NCBI GenBank assembly: GCA_028876335.1
Contig: JAGWSG010000188.1
Span: 1-46,740, forward strand
Length of the DNA stretch: 46,740 bases
Source of the DNA: Acidobacteriota bacterium
GTDB taxonomy: Bacteria > Acidobacteriota > Terriglobia > Terriglobales > Acidobacteriaceae
Direction of reading: 5' to 3'
Translations under genes and position numbers: made by a program
Shown: in pieces, positions 30,121 through 39,101 of the stretch
How positions within the stretch are numbered: the stretch's first letter is position 1
Layout: each line of letters starts with the position of its first letter
The notes under the pieces: generated by a model
Databases searched by the model: none
Told to the model about the DNA's origin: nothing
The model's input: only the letters and a program-made list of their open reading frames with translations

Positions 30121-31305
30121 CTGCAATCCTGCGCGCTCCGCATGCGCCGCCATCCGCGCTTGAATCTCCAATGCCAGCGCCAATGCATTGCGCCCCTGCT
30201 GCGCGGTCACATGAGGTGTACGCCGCGTGCGCACGCTTTCGAGGAATGATTCAATTTCGAGCTTCAACGGCTCGCCCGACTGAATTTCAGGCTTGCTGAA
30301 ACTCAAGCCGGCCTTTGCTTCCGACTGCCCCGTTAGCTGCGCAATGACCGCTGGATCAATTTTTGCCATCGACGCAAATTGAGAAACAACTTTCGGATCC
30401 AGCGTCTTCAGATCGATAGCGCCTGAGTTAAGTCCATCTACAATATGCTTCGGCAACATTGCGCGTACGCCTTCCGGCAATGCTGCGATCAAGTCTGCAG
30501 GCTTCATTCCATTGCCGTTCTCATCTACGCGAATCACCAGAACATCGCGTCGTGCATAGTCAATGGACACATACTGCCTCGGCTCAAAGAACCGCAACTT
30601 ACGCACACGCTCTGTGGAAACACGAGAAGCAGTAAAATTCGCAACGCAACCTGACTCAAACTCTACTCGCACATTCGCAATGTCCACTTTGGGAGACAAA
30701 ATTGGCAGCCCCACAGCGCGCACCTCGCGCACAGGCGAGTGGGCAAATGTAAGCACGATGTCCAGGTCGTGAATCATCAGGTCCAGAACCACGTCTACAT
30801 CGAGTGAGCGCGGAGTAAAAACCGAAAGCCGATGCGCCTCAAAAAACATGGGGCGGCGCAAGTTTGGCTCAACGGCCAGCACAGCAGGATTGAATCGCTC
30901 CAAATGCCCCGGCTGCAAGATGCACTTCTTGGCTTCCGCGTGGGCGATCAACTCGTCCGCCTGACTCAGGGAAGCCGCAATTGGCTTTTCCACTAATACA
31001 TCCAGGCCGGAATCCAGCAGTTCAGCGGCGGTTGCATGGTGATACACCGTCGGCACAGCCACCGATGCGGCGTCCACTTTGACATTGGAGCGAAGCAGCT
31101 CATTTGTCGTGGAAAAGACAGGAATGCCGAACTTTGCGGAGCACTCCGCCGCACGTGCCGCGTCTGGCTCCACCGCTGCCACAAGCTGCACGCCCGCGCC
31201 CGCTGTTTCCAGCTCGCGATAGACGCGCAGGTGGTTTTGTCCAAAAGCACCCGCGCCGGCAACCGCCACGCGCACAGCTGAATTGGCGGCGAATTCTTTG
31301 CTCAC
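30097..31305 (-). CDS. Gfo/Idh/MocA-family NAD-dependent oxidoreductase
   Basis: A 402-residue oxidoreductase. The Rossmann motif is VAVAGAGAFGQNH (13-25), and the catalytic-lysine motif EKP lies at 106-108. PGHLERFNPAV near 132-142 is a feature I associate with members acting on UDP-GlcNAc (3-dehydrogenases of the lipid A precursor branch), so a sugar-nucleotide substrate is plausible but unproven. The C-terminal domain has an insert of about 60 residues. The start overlaps the stop codon of the 70-residue gene by an ATGA, implying translational coupling. Confidence 0.88.
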   Translation of the reverse strand: MSKEFAANSAVRVAVAGAGAFGQNHLRVYRELETAGAGVQLVAAVEPDAARAAECSAKFGIPVFSTTNELLRSNVKVDAASVAVPTVYHHATAAELLDSGLDVLVEKPIAASLSQADELIAHAEAKKCILQPGHLERFNPAVLAVEPNLRRPMFFEAHRLSVFTPRSLDVDVVLDLMIHDLDIVLTFAHSPVREVRAVGLPILSPKVDIANVRVEFESGCVANFTASRVSTERVRKLRFFEPRQYVSIDYARRDVLVIRVDENGNGMKPADLIAALPEGVRAMLPKHIVDGLNSGAIDLKTLDPKVVSQFASMAKIDPAVIAQLTGQSEAKAGLSFSKPEIQSGEPLKLEIESFLESVRTRRTPHVTAQQGRNALALALEIQARMAAHAERAGLQSFFETGA

Positions 31306-31514
31306 TGTCCCTGCACAGCCTTCAGGCAGCGCCCATACAACGTCAGCAATTCCGTCACGTGCTCATCCGGCTTGGGCGCGGCGCTTCCGCTAAAACCTGT
31401 GGACGTAACTGCTGCACGGCCCACGCCGGTGGTTCCCGCCACAAATTTCAGCAGGTCTAAAGCGATGTCTTCATTGCGTCGGGCGCCGAGGCCCGCGGGA
31501 TTCACAGATTCCAT
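31302..31514 (-). CDS. Conserved-looking 70-residue protein coupled to the oxidoreductase
   Basis: A 70-codon frame with AGAGGAA six bases before its ATG, ending in an ATGA overlap with the oxidoreductase. The product begins MESVNPAGLGARRNEDIALDL and ends with an amphipathic helix (HVTELLTLYGRCLKAVQG). There is no signal peptide or membrane segment. I cannot name a family. Good ribosome binding and the exact overlap argue that it is real and works with, or is co-regulated with, the enzyme. Confidence 0.7.
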   Translation of the reverse strand: MESVNPAGLGARRNEDIALDLLKFVAGTTGVGRAAVTSTGFSGSAAPKPDEHVTELLTLYGRCLKAVQGQ

Positions 31515-31601
31515 TCTGGTTTCCTCTCAAAAATGGATGCTACCAGATGGTGCCCCCCACGGGTTACAGTCAAAAACAGTACTTCTCTTCGACCCAAACC
31601 T

Positions 31602-32168
31602 ATGCGGACGGCATACATTGCACTCGGAGCCAATCTGCCCAGCAGCGCGGGGGAACCAATTGATACGCTTGCTGTTGCAGTTGAGCGCATCAGCGAACTA
31701 GGAGTGCTTACCGCGCGTTCGTCGCTGTACTCCACAGCCCCCGTAGGCTTTGCAGCGCAACCGCGATTTCTCAATGCAGTAGTCGCCTTGCAAACGACAC
31801 TTCCGCCGCATAAGCTCCTTGAAGCACTTCGACGGATCGAGATTGAATTTGGCCGGGATCGCCGGCTTTACATTCCCAACGGACCCCGCTCGCTCGACTT
31901 GGATATCCTGCTAATGAATGATGTTTGTGTTGGCGAAGCAGACCTTACTATTCCGCACCCCCGCATTGCGGATCGCATCTTTGTGCTCGTGCCTCTCTAT
32001 GAGATTGCCGCGCGCGTTGTGGATCCACGCTCACGGCGCACCATTGCCGAATTGCTCAGTGCGCTCCACCAGAGCCGCGATCTCGATATCGATGCCGTGG
32101 TTCGGATTGAAAGCGATCAGTGGGCTGCTCTTTCTGTCGATGCTTCCCGCACTACTGGCGCAAACTAA
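31602..32168 (+). CDS. folK: 6-hydroxymethyl-7,8-dihydropterin pyrophosphokinase
   Basis: A 188-residue folate-pathway kinase that transfers pyrophosphate from ATP to hydroxymethyl-dihydropterin. The N-terminus AYIALGANL, the basic stretch FGRDRRLY and the magnesium/pterin motif GPRSLDLDILL (94-104, with Asp99 and Asp101) identify it. IPHPRIADRIFVLVPL follows as in other HPPKs. The frame opens at 31533, but MRTAYIALG at 31602 is the family start. folP or folB are not adjacent. Its 3' end overlaps the start of the TonB receptor gene. Confidence 0.94.
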   Translation: MRTAYIALGANLPSSAGEPIDTLAVAVERISELGVLTARSSLYSTAPVGFAAQPRFLNAVVALQTTLPPHKLLEALRRIEIEFGRDRRLYIPNGPRSLDLDILLMNDVCVGEADLTIPHPRIADRIFVLVPLYEIAARVVDPRSRRTIAELLSALHQSRDLDIDAVVRIESDQWAALSVDASRTTGAN

Positions 32169-34356
32169 GCAATCACTGACTGTTCTCCAACCCAAAGGCG
32201 ATCCGGTGGTTGGCGCACGCGTTGCAGACGGCACGCACCAAACGCTTGGCTTTACAGACGTGGAAGGGGTGGTGCATCTCTCCTGCCCTGAAGGCTGTCT
32301 GGTCAACGTGCAGGCATCGGGTTTCATCTCACAGCAGGTTAAAGTCAGCGGTGACACCGTAATCCACATGACACGCCAGCCAAAAGCGACGGAAGAGGTC
32401 ACGGTGACTGCATATCGCGAACCCATCGGTCAGCTTGAAAGCCCCGTAACGACGCGCGTTCTCACGCAGAAGCAACTTCTCTCCTCGGCTACCATCACTC
32501 TGGACGATCAACTACGCCAGCTTCCCGGCGTGGAAACTTTCAGGCGCTCCAGTTCGCTGGTTGCCAATCCCACCTCACAAGGCATCAGCCTGCGTGGTCT
32601 GGGATCAACTTCGGCCAGCCGCACACTCGTCACAGAAGACGATATTCCACTCAACGATCCCATTGGTGGGTGGATTCATTGGCAGGAGCAACCTGACCTG
32701 ACTATCCAGAGTGTGGAAGTGATGCGCGGCGGCGCCAGTGACCTCTACGGATCCTCCGCCATCGGCGGTGTCATTCACATCATTCCCGTGCTGCCTACTC
32801 ATACTGCGTTCGCGTTGAACTCTTCCTACGGTGGTGAAGGAACCTACGACACGAGTGCACTTGGGCAAACTAAACATGGCCCATGGGGCGCGCTCTTCTC
32901 CGCAGGAGTCATTGGGACGGACGGATACATCCAATATGCTCCCTGGTTGCGAGGTCCCGTGGACATTCCCAGTAACGTCCACAGCCAGAGCGGAGTTCTA
33001 CTGCTGGACCACACCGGCAATGCATTGCGCATTTTCGTACGAGGCAGCGGATTCAACGAGTCGCGCGGTAACGGCACACCCTACCAGGCAAATGGGACAC
33101 GCCTCTGGCGTTACTTGGCTGGAGTCGACTGGCAATCACAACACAACGACAGCGTTGCGCTTCGCGTGTATGGTTCCACCGAGCATTATCGCCAGACATT
33201 CAGCGCCATTTCCAGCGACCCCAAATTTGGCGATCCCACCTGTACCAGCCGGTGCGGTGAGATTCCGACCAAGTTCACCCTTGTTCCCGCTAATGAGCTC
33301 GGTGCAGCGGCACATTGGTCCCGCCCTTTCGGTGCGCATCTTGTGGTGCTTGCCGGATCGGACGTACACGATCTCCGCATCTGGGATAGCGAGGAATCCT
33401 TGCGCCCTTCACCGAATACCCTTCTCACCGCAGATCACCAACGCGACACAGGCATGTACGCACAAGTGCTTGGCACAAAGGGGCAATGGACTGCCACCAC
33501 GGCAGGCCGCATTGACTGGTTTCAAAACTTTGATGGAAACGCACGCACATCAGATGGTTCTGGCTGGACACCCGCAGCAAATCAACCACCGCAGTGGTCG
33601 CAGGCCGTCTTCAATCCACGGATCGGCATCTCTCGCAAACTAGGCGACTACTTCGCAGTCTCCGCTTCAGCCTTCCGAGCGTTTCGCGCCCCCACACCGA
33701 GCGAGCTCTATCGCAATACGCAAGTGGGCAACAAACTCACCCTCGCCAATGGCGCTCTGCTCAGCGAACGCGCCACCGGCTGGGAAACTGGTGTTGCGTC
33801 TGAACGTAGATGGGGAACCGTCCGCATCAGCTACTTCCTCACTCAGGTGAATCGACCCATCACAGCGGTCACCATCAACCCAACATCATCGCCCATTCTT
33901 CTTAAGCGCCAGAATCTGGGCCAGATTGAAAGCCGCGGCATTTCTATCGATTTTGAGGTGAACCCGTGGCGATTCCTGCAGATGAACGGCGGTTATCAAT
34001 ATGCGCATGCAACTGTCACGAAAGGGCAGACCGACGTGGGTAACTGGATTCCAGAAGTCGCACGCAACATGGCCACGCTGAATCTGCGTGCCTCATCTGC
34101 GCGGTTCGGAACGCTGAGCCTGCAAAGCCGCCTGAGTGGGCGGCAATATGACGATGATGCCAATCTCTATCCACTCCACGGCTACTTTCGTCTCGATGCC
34201 CACGCTTCGCGCAATCTCGGTCCGCATCTCGAGATCTTCACCTCCGGTGAAAATCTCTTTGACCGTCAGATAGAGGTTTCCAAAACTCCCTCTACCACGC
34301 TCGGTCAGCCACGTACTGCGCGCGCGGGTATCCGATTACTTTTCGGAAATCGCTAA
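32092..34356 (+). CDS. TonB-dependent outer-membrane receptor
   Basis: About 754 residues. A signal peptide (GLLFLSMLPALLAQ) is followed by a carboxypeptidase-regulatory-like domain of about residues 25-100 (GDPVVGARVADGTHQTLGF, then SGFISQQVKV). A plug domain contains TVTAYREPIGQLESPV, GISLRGLGSTSASRT and VEVMRGGASDLYGSSAIGG. A long beta-barrel ends in AGIRLLFGNR. The plug sequence fits siderophore, cobalamin or oligosaccharide receptors; the ligand is unknown. The start is uncertain: ATG 32092 overlaps folK by 77 bases, and a TTG at 32107 would also begin a signal peptide. Confidence 0.9.
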   Translation: MPWFGLKAISGLLFLSMLPALLAQTKQSLTVLQPKGDPVVGARVADGTHQTLGFTDVEGVVHLSCPEGCLVNVQASGFISQQVKVSGDTVIHMTRQPKATEEVTVTAYREPIGQLESPVTTRVLTQKQLLSSATITLDDQLRQLPGVETFRRSSSLVANPTSQGISLRGLGSTSASRTLVTEDDIPLNDPIGGWIHWQEQPDLTIQSVEVMRGGASDLYGSSAIGGVIHIIPVLPTHTAFALNSSYGGEGTYDTSALGQTKHGPWGALFSAGVIGTDGYIQYAPWLRGPVDIPSNVHSQSGVLLLDHTGNALRIFVRGSGFNESRGNGTPYQANGTRLWRYLAGVDWQSQHNDSVALRVYGSTEHYRQTFSAISSDPKFGDPTCTSRCGEIPTKFTLVPANELGAAAHWSRPFGAHLVVLAGSDVHDLRIWDSEESLRPSPNTLLTADHQRDTGMYAQVLGTKGQWTATTAGRIDWFQNFDGNARTSDGSGWTPAANQPPQWSQAVFNPRIGISRKLGDYFAVSASAFRAFRAPTPSELYRNTQVGNKLTLANGALLSERATGWETGVASERRWGTVRISYFLTQVNRPITAVTINPTSSPILLKRQNLGQIESRGISIDFEVNPWRFLQMNGGYQYAHATVTKGQTDVGNWIPEVARNMATLNLRASSARFGTLSLQSRLSGRQYDDDANLYPLHGYFRLDAHASRNLGPHLEIFTSGENLFDRQIEVSKTPSTTLGQPRTARAGIRLLFGNR

Positions 34357-34452
34357 AATTTCTGCGCAACCAATCCTGCAAGCCTGGGTTCAAGTCCCCA
34401 GAACCGGCGAGGCCAATATCACAGCCCTCCCGCCATGGAAATGAGGATTCGA

Positions 34453-34776
34453 ATGAAGATCACTGCAGCCTTACTTGCCGCGGCGCTTGTTGCCGCTCCC
34501 GCAATTACCCTTGCCCAGACCCCCGCGCACAATATTGCCGCTCGCCAGGCAAACCAACAGCGTCGCATCGCCAATGGCGTTAAAAGTGGCCAACTGACCA
34601 GGTCTGAAACCCGGCACCTCGAACGCCAGGAACGCGGAATCCAGCGCGAAAAGCGCGCCATGAAGGCTCAAAACAACGGCCACCTGACAAGGCAGGACCG
34701 CCGTGTTATCGCTCACCAGCAAAACCAGGAATCGCGCCGTATCTACGCAAAGAAGCATAACGCCCGCGTTCGCTGA
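34453..34776 (+). CDS. Small basic secreted protein with repeated GxLTR units
   Basis: A 107-residue protein with a signal peptide (MKITAALLAAALVAAPAITLAQ). The mature part is very basic, Gln/Arg-rich and probably helical. Two related units are seen, GQLTRSETRHLERQERGI and GHLTRQDRRVIAHQQN. AGGA lies six bases before the ATG at 34453; Met codons at 34435 and 34441 are less likely. It should be periplasmic; its role is unknown. It is followed by its own terminator. Confidence 0.75.
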   Translation: MKITAALLAAALVAAPAITLAQTPAHNIAARQANQQRRIANGVKSGQLTRSETRHLERQERGIQREKRAMKAQNNGHLTRQDRRVIAHQQNQESRRIYAKKHNARVR

Positions 34777-34793
34777 ACTACTCCAATTCTCAT

Positions 34794-34823
34794 CGGGCCG
34801 CACTCAAAAGTGTGGCCCGTTTT
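34794..34823 (+). terminator. Intrinsic terminator of the small basic protein gene
   Basis: CGGGCCGCACT (34794-34804) pairs with AGTGTGGCCCG (34809-34819) with one wobble, around CAAA, and is followed by TTTTCC. Confidence 0.85.
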
Positions 34824-34877
34824 CCTATTACAAAATTGCTCAAACGTTTCTTGCGCCGATAGTGATACGTTTTACGC

Positions 34878-35681
34878 ATGCGGTTCTCGGGCCAGCAGCG
34901 CATTGCACGCGCGCAAACTTTCGACCAGATTGCTGAACTCTACGACCGTGGGCGTCGCGAGCCTCCTGCATGGGTCTATTCCACTCTCTTTGAGAAGACG
35001 CGACTCAATCCGGCATCCGCACGCATTCTTGAGGCTGGTTGCGGCACAGGCAAATCAACACTTCCTTTGGCACGAAAGGGTGCTCATGTGGTCGCGCTGG
35101 AAATGGGCGCCAATTTGGCACGGCTTGCAAAACTCAATCTCGCCCTTTATCCGCGTGTAGAGGTTCTTCATTCCCGCTTTGAGGATTTTTCGCTGGATGA
35201 ACGATTCGATCTCGTTCTTGCCGTCACTTCATGGCATTGGCTTGACCCTGCACAACGGTACAAATGCGCCTTTAATGCGCTCAAGCCCGGTGGCTGGCTC
35301 GCCTTTACAACGGGGGGACACGCATTCCCACCCGATTATGACCCCTTCTTTCGTGACATACAGCGAGCTTACGAAGCAGTCGGCGCTGACACCATTCCCT
35401 GGCCACCTCCGCCTCCGGATGCTTTCGCCGACTCAAAGGAAGAAATCGCACAGTCCGGTCTCTTCACCGATGTGCAAGTTTATCGCCATCTATGGAAAGA
35501 GGAGTTCTCCACCGACGAATACATTGCGTTGTTGGAAACAGCCTCTGATCATCGGCTGATGGAGCCCGACAAGCGAGGCCGGCTGTTCGCTGCAATGCGC
35601 GTTCTTATCTCAGCACGCCCAGGCGGACGCATCGTCAAACACAACATCACGCTTCTCCACCTTGCTCGCAAACCAATCTAA
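34878..35681 (+). CDS. Class I SAM-dependent methyltransferase (methyltransferase type 11-like)
   Basis: A 267-residue cytosolic enzyme. Motif I is ILEAGCGTGKST (50-61), strand 2 ends in VVALEMGANLARLA, and SWHWLDPAQRYKCAFNALKPGGWLAF (about 119-144) covers the post-I motifs. The C-terminal half (about 150-267) contains a Pro-rich stretch WPPPPPD. The opening AQTFDQIAELYDRGRREPP is common in this group. The acceptor is unknown. It is not obviously linked to the neighbouring tgt, which begins 51 bases downstream on the same strand. Confidence 0.87.
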   Translation: MRFSGQQRIARAQTFDQIAELYDRGRREPPAWVYSTLFEKTRLNPASARILEAGCGTGKSTLPLARKGAHVVALEMGANLARLAKLNLALYPRVEVLHSRFEDFSLDERFDLVLAVTSWHWLDPAQRYKCAFNALKPGGWLAFTTGGHAFPPDYDPFFRDIQRAYEAVGADTIPWPPPPPDAFADSKEEIAQSGLFTDVQVYRHLWKEEFSTDEYIALLETASDHRLMEPDKRGRLFAAMRVLISARPGGRIVKHNITLLHLARKPI

Positions 35682-35732
35682 GTCCTCTTCACCAGGTTCA
35701 AACTCAGAGCTCCCCTCGATACAATCAATCCA

Positions 35733-36854
35733 GTGAGCCTCACTTTTGAACGCATTGCCGAGTCATCCCTGGGCGGCCGCCGTGCCCGCCTCGGCTTGCC
35801 GCATCAAACGGTTGAAACTCCGGTCTTCATGCCTGTTGGCACCGCAGGTTCAGTTAAGGCAGTGCCACAAAGTATCGTTGAGGGACTCGACGCGCAAATC
35901 ATCCTCGGCAATACCTATCACCTCTATCTACGCCCCGGACATGAAGCAATTCGCCGTATGAGTGGGCTCCATCGCTTCATCAGCTGGCCGCGCGCTATGC
36001 TCACTGACTCAGGCGGATTTCAGGTTTACTCGCTTAGCAGCCTGCGCAAAGTCACGGATGACGGCGTCAAGTTTCGATCACATCTCGACGGCAGCTCGCA
36101 CTTCTTTTCTCCAGAACATTCCATGGATGTGCAAATTGCGCTTGGCGCGGATATCGCAATGGCCTTCGACGAATGCACGGAGTATCCGGCTACGCGCGAG
36201 CGTGCACACGAAAGCCTGCGGCTCACCATGGCCTGGGCCAAACGCTCACTTACACACTTCCGTGCACACCAGCATGAGGTTCCCTGGTACGCCGAATTCA
36301 ACGGGCAGACGCAAAACCTCTTCGGGATTGTGCAGGGCGGCGTCTATCTCGACCTGCGCCGTGAGTCGGCCGAGCGCCTTGTTGAGATGGATTTTGACGG
36401 CTACGCTATCGGGGGCTTAAGTGTCGGCGAGCCGCGCGATGCCACGCTTGAAGTGATTTCTGAAGTACTGCCGCTGCTGCCAAAAGACAAGCCGCGTTAC
36501 GTGATGGGCGTTGGCTATCCGGACGAGATTGAGATGTACGCAAAGATGGGCGTCGACATGATGGACTGCGTGCTGCCCACGCGCGCAGCACGTCACGGCC
36601 TGCTCTTCACCAGCGAAGGACGCGTGAACATCAAGAACAAGAAGTACGCCGAAGATCAGAATCCGCCGGATCCGGCATGTGACTGCATGGTGTGCCGCCG
36701 TTACTCGCGCGCCTACCTAAGGCATCTGATGCAATGCGGTGAACCACTCTCTGGAACTCTCAATTCCATACACAATCTGGCATATTATCTCGGCATTATG
36801 ACTAGGGTCCGTAAGGAGCTCGAGCAGTCTTTAATCACAATGCCGTCATCGTAA
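35733..36854 (+). CDS. tgt: tRNA-guanine transglycosylase
   Basis: A 373-residue enzyme that exchanges G34 of His, Asp, Asn and Tyr tRNAs for the queuosine precursor preQ1. Key residues are Asp92 in TDSGGFQVYSL and the nucleophile Asp278 in VDMMDCVLPTR. A zinc site is formed by CDCMVC and the following His in RAYLRHL. GYAIGGLSVGEP is the substrate-binding loop. The start is GTG at 35733. No queA or yajC is adjacent. Confidence 0.96.
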   Translation: MSLTFERIAESSLGGRRARLGLPHQTVETPVFMPVGTAGSVKAVPQSIVEGLDAQIILGNTYHLYLRPGHEAIRRMSGLHRFISWPRAMLTDSGGFQVYSLSSLRKVTDDGVKFRSHLDGSSHFFSPEHSMDVQIALGADIAMAFDECTEYPATRERAHESLRLTMAWAKRSLTHFRAHQHEVPWYAEFNGQTQNLFGIVQGGVYLDLRRESAERLVEMDFDGYAIGGLSVGEPRDATLEVISEVLPLLPKDKPRYVMGVGYPDEIEMYAKMGVDMMDCVLPTRAARHGLLFTSEGRVNIKNKKYAEDQNPPDPACDCMVCRRYSRAYLRHLMQCGEPLSGTLNSIHNLAYYLGIMTRVRKELEQSLITMPSS

Positions 36855-36878
36855 TAGTTCCTTTAAATGCAAGAAGCC

Positions 36879-38957
36879 TTACCGTTTGAGATGTGCTTTT
36901 AGCTCGTCCTGCATCCGCTCGATCAATCCGGCCCAGTCTCCAGGCCTGCTTTGACGCAGCAGCCGCGCTGTCGGATACCAAGGCGTTTCTTCGGTCTCCA
37001 GCATCCACCGCCAGTCTGCGCGATAAGGCAGCAATATCCAGACAGGCTTGCCCATCGCTCCAGCCAGGTACGCAATACATGTGTCCGTCGTAATCACCAG
37101 GTCCAGCATGGCAATCACGGCCGCTGTGTCCGCCAGCCCCTTGTCGCGGCTGCAGGCATCATGTACTGCGATATCTTTCGGCAGTCCCTTCAGTTGTGCC
37201 GTCGCTTCACCCTTCTGCAGTGAAAACCACTCCGCATCAAGACCACTTAGAAGGGGAACAAGGCTCTCCAGACGCGTCGACCTTTGCGCATCGCCCTTAT
37301 ACTTCGGGTTACCGGCCCAGGCGATGCCTATGCGCGGCTGTTCACCCCTGTGGGGATACTTCTTCAAAATCTTCGCCGCCAATGCCTCCTCGGCGGCAAG
37401 ATAGGGGCCTGCCCACGGCACCTCATCGGGCAGGGTTCCGAAAACCGCCGGCAAACTCATCAGCGGACACTCCACATTGAATGCCGGCGGCTCCTTGCCC
37501 AATGGAGCGACGACCGCCTGCCCTGTGCGGACGACGGCCAAAGAGCGCATAAGACGTTCCACCGCCTGATGGACCTGCAATATGACTTGTCCTCCGCGAG
37601 CCGCCACCAACACTGCATACCGGCTGAACTGAATTGCATCGCCCAGCCCCTGCTCAGCATGCAGCAAAATCGTGTAACCATCGAGCATTTCTCCGCGCCA
37701 GCGCGGAACACCGAAAAGCATGGGGGCGCGATGTACCTCGCGAAACCGCCACCGAGCCTCATAGTTCTTCCAACCGCGTTCCCACTCGCCTGTACGCAGT
37801 TGTGCCAGCGCCAGGTTGTACTCCGAACCCGCGTTACGCGGATCGGCTGCCAACGCAGCCTCGTGCGCCGCAACGGCAAGGTCTGGACAGCCCATATCCA
37901 TCAGGCAGTTTCCACGATTACTTGCTGCCACCTTGCTACCCAATTGTTCCGCTCGCGCAAACGCCTCAGCAGCTTCTTCAAATCTCTGCTCGTTATGCAG
38001 CAAAATTCCCTCCATGTTTGCGGCTTCTGCGTGATGCGGCCCGTACACGCATGCCTGTCGTGCCCAGTGCCTGGCGCTCTTGATATCTCCTCGTGCCAGC
38101 GCCAATTGGCTCCATGCCACCAGCGTCTCCACATGGGTCGGGTCTACGCCAAGCGCCTTATTTAGGTCTGCCTCGGCCTCGGCCAGCCTGTCCTGTTCGC
38201 GCCGTAGAAGTGCACGGTTTAACCAGCCCGTTATCATATCCGGACGCAGTTCCACAGCCCTGGTAAGCGCGAATTCGGCGTGCGCGTCCGCGATGGTTGG
38301 CAATTCACGCAAAACGCATCCCAGATTCATCCATGCTGCGGCGAAATCCGGCCGCAGTGTCACCGCTCTGCAATAGCAGCGCCCCGCCTCCCCAAGACGC
38401 CCCATACGTGCCAGCACAAATCCTGCGCCAAATTCCCCTTCAGCTGATTGCGCATCCTGTTCCAGGGCTGCCTTGTACCACGTAAGCGCCTCCTCGTCGC
38501 GTCCTAAAGAAGCCAGTGCATGTCCTCGGCCTATCAAAGCTGCAATCATGGCTGGCCTCTTCCTCAAGGCAAACTCAAACTCCTCAAGGGCAGCTTCCGC
38601 TCGTCCTGTTGCTGTTTTCAACTCTCCCAATCCGGTCCGTGCCAACGGATCCATTCCGTCCAGCTTAAGTGCGGATAAATAGGCATATTCCGCCTCCTCA
38701 ATGCGCCCCGCAGCCTTGTTTGCCTGCCCCAAAGCCACCCAAGTGACGCAGTATTCCGGCGCAATCGCAACTGCAGCCTCTGCTACCCGGATTGCGGCAT
38801 TCACCTGTCCGCTGGCAAGAGCAACCAAGACAATGCCTACAAGCGCATTTACTTGCCGTGGATCCCCTTCAAGGACACGCTGGAAGTGAACTGCCAATTG
38901 CATGAGTTGGGTAGATATCCCTGCACCTCCACTTCCGCATTGAGTTGGTTCGCTCAT
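36879..38957 (-). CDS. TPR protein with glycosyltransferase-like C-terminal domain
   Basis: About 692 residues. Roughly ten tetratricopeptide repeats fill residues 5-390 (for example WVALGQANKAAGRIEEAEYA and WMNLGCVLRELPTIADAHAE). A C-terminal domain resembles glycosyltransferase family 9: HAEQGLGDAIQFSRY, PRIGIAWAGNPKYKGD, LVITTDTCIAYLAGAMGKPVW. This architecture is widespread in bacteria and may act in protein or cell-surface glycosylation; activity is not proven. The start is uncertain (38957, or 38993 with 12 more residues); neither has a strong ribosome binding site. It is convergent with tgt. Confidence 0.88.
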   Translation of the reverse strand: MSEPTQCGSGGAGISTQLMQLAVHFQRVLEGDPRQVNALVGIVLVALASGQVNAAIRVAEAAVAIAPEYCVTWVALGQANKAAGRIEEAEYAYLSALKLDGMDPLARTGLGELKTATGRAEAALEEFEFALRKRPAMIAALIGRGHALASLGRDEEALTWYKAALEQDAQSAEGEFGAGFVLARMGRLGEAGRCYCRAVTLRPDFAAAWMNLGCVLRELPTIADAHAEFALTRAVELRPDMITGWLNRALLRREQDRLAEAEADLNKALGVDPTHVETLVAWSQLALARGDIKSARHWARQACVYGPHHAEAANMEGILLHNEQRFEEAAEAFARAEQLGSKVAASNRGNCLMDMGCPDLAVAAHEAALAADPRNAGSEYNLALAQLRTGEWERGWKNYEARWRFREVHRAPMLFGVPRWRGEMLDGYTILLHAEQGLGDAIQFSRYAVLVAARGGQVILQVHQAVERLMRSLAVVRTGQAVVAPLGKEPPAFNVECPLMSLPAVFGTLPDEVPWAGPYLAAEEALAAKILKKYPHRGEQPRIGIAWAGNPKYKGDAQRSTRLESLVPLLSGLDAEWFSLQKGEATAQLKGLPKDIAVHDACSRDKGLADTAAVIAMLDLVITTDTCIAYLAGAMGKPVWILLPYRADWRWMLETEETPWYPTARLLRQSRPGDWAGLIERMQDELKAHLKR

Positions 38958-39101
38958 AACTCTCAATTCGGAGCAAAACGTGCGCCCACCCATCTTGAAG
39001 TTTGTTAATAAGTGCTCATGATCCCGGCATCATGCTCGACGGGCTCTTTCTCTCGCTTCAGATTCCGCATGTACACTGTCTGCGATTGGAAAGATGCCGC
39101 C

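Noticed and set aside
34378..34412. tRNA-like T-arm (GGGTTCAAGTCCCC) after the TonB receptor gene
   Set aside because: The T stem needs an 8-base loop or a mismatch, and no acceptor, D or anticodon stem can be built upstream. Not an intact tRNA; a fragment or chance.
37284..38165. 293-codon frame opposite the TPR protein
   Set aside because: The TPR repeats are unmistakable on the other strand; this frame shows no domain.
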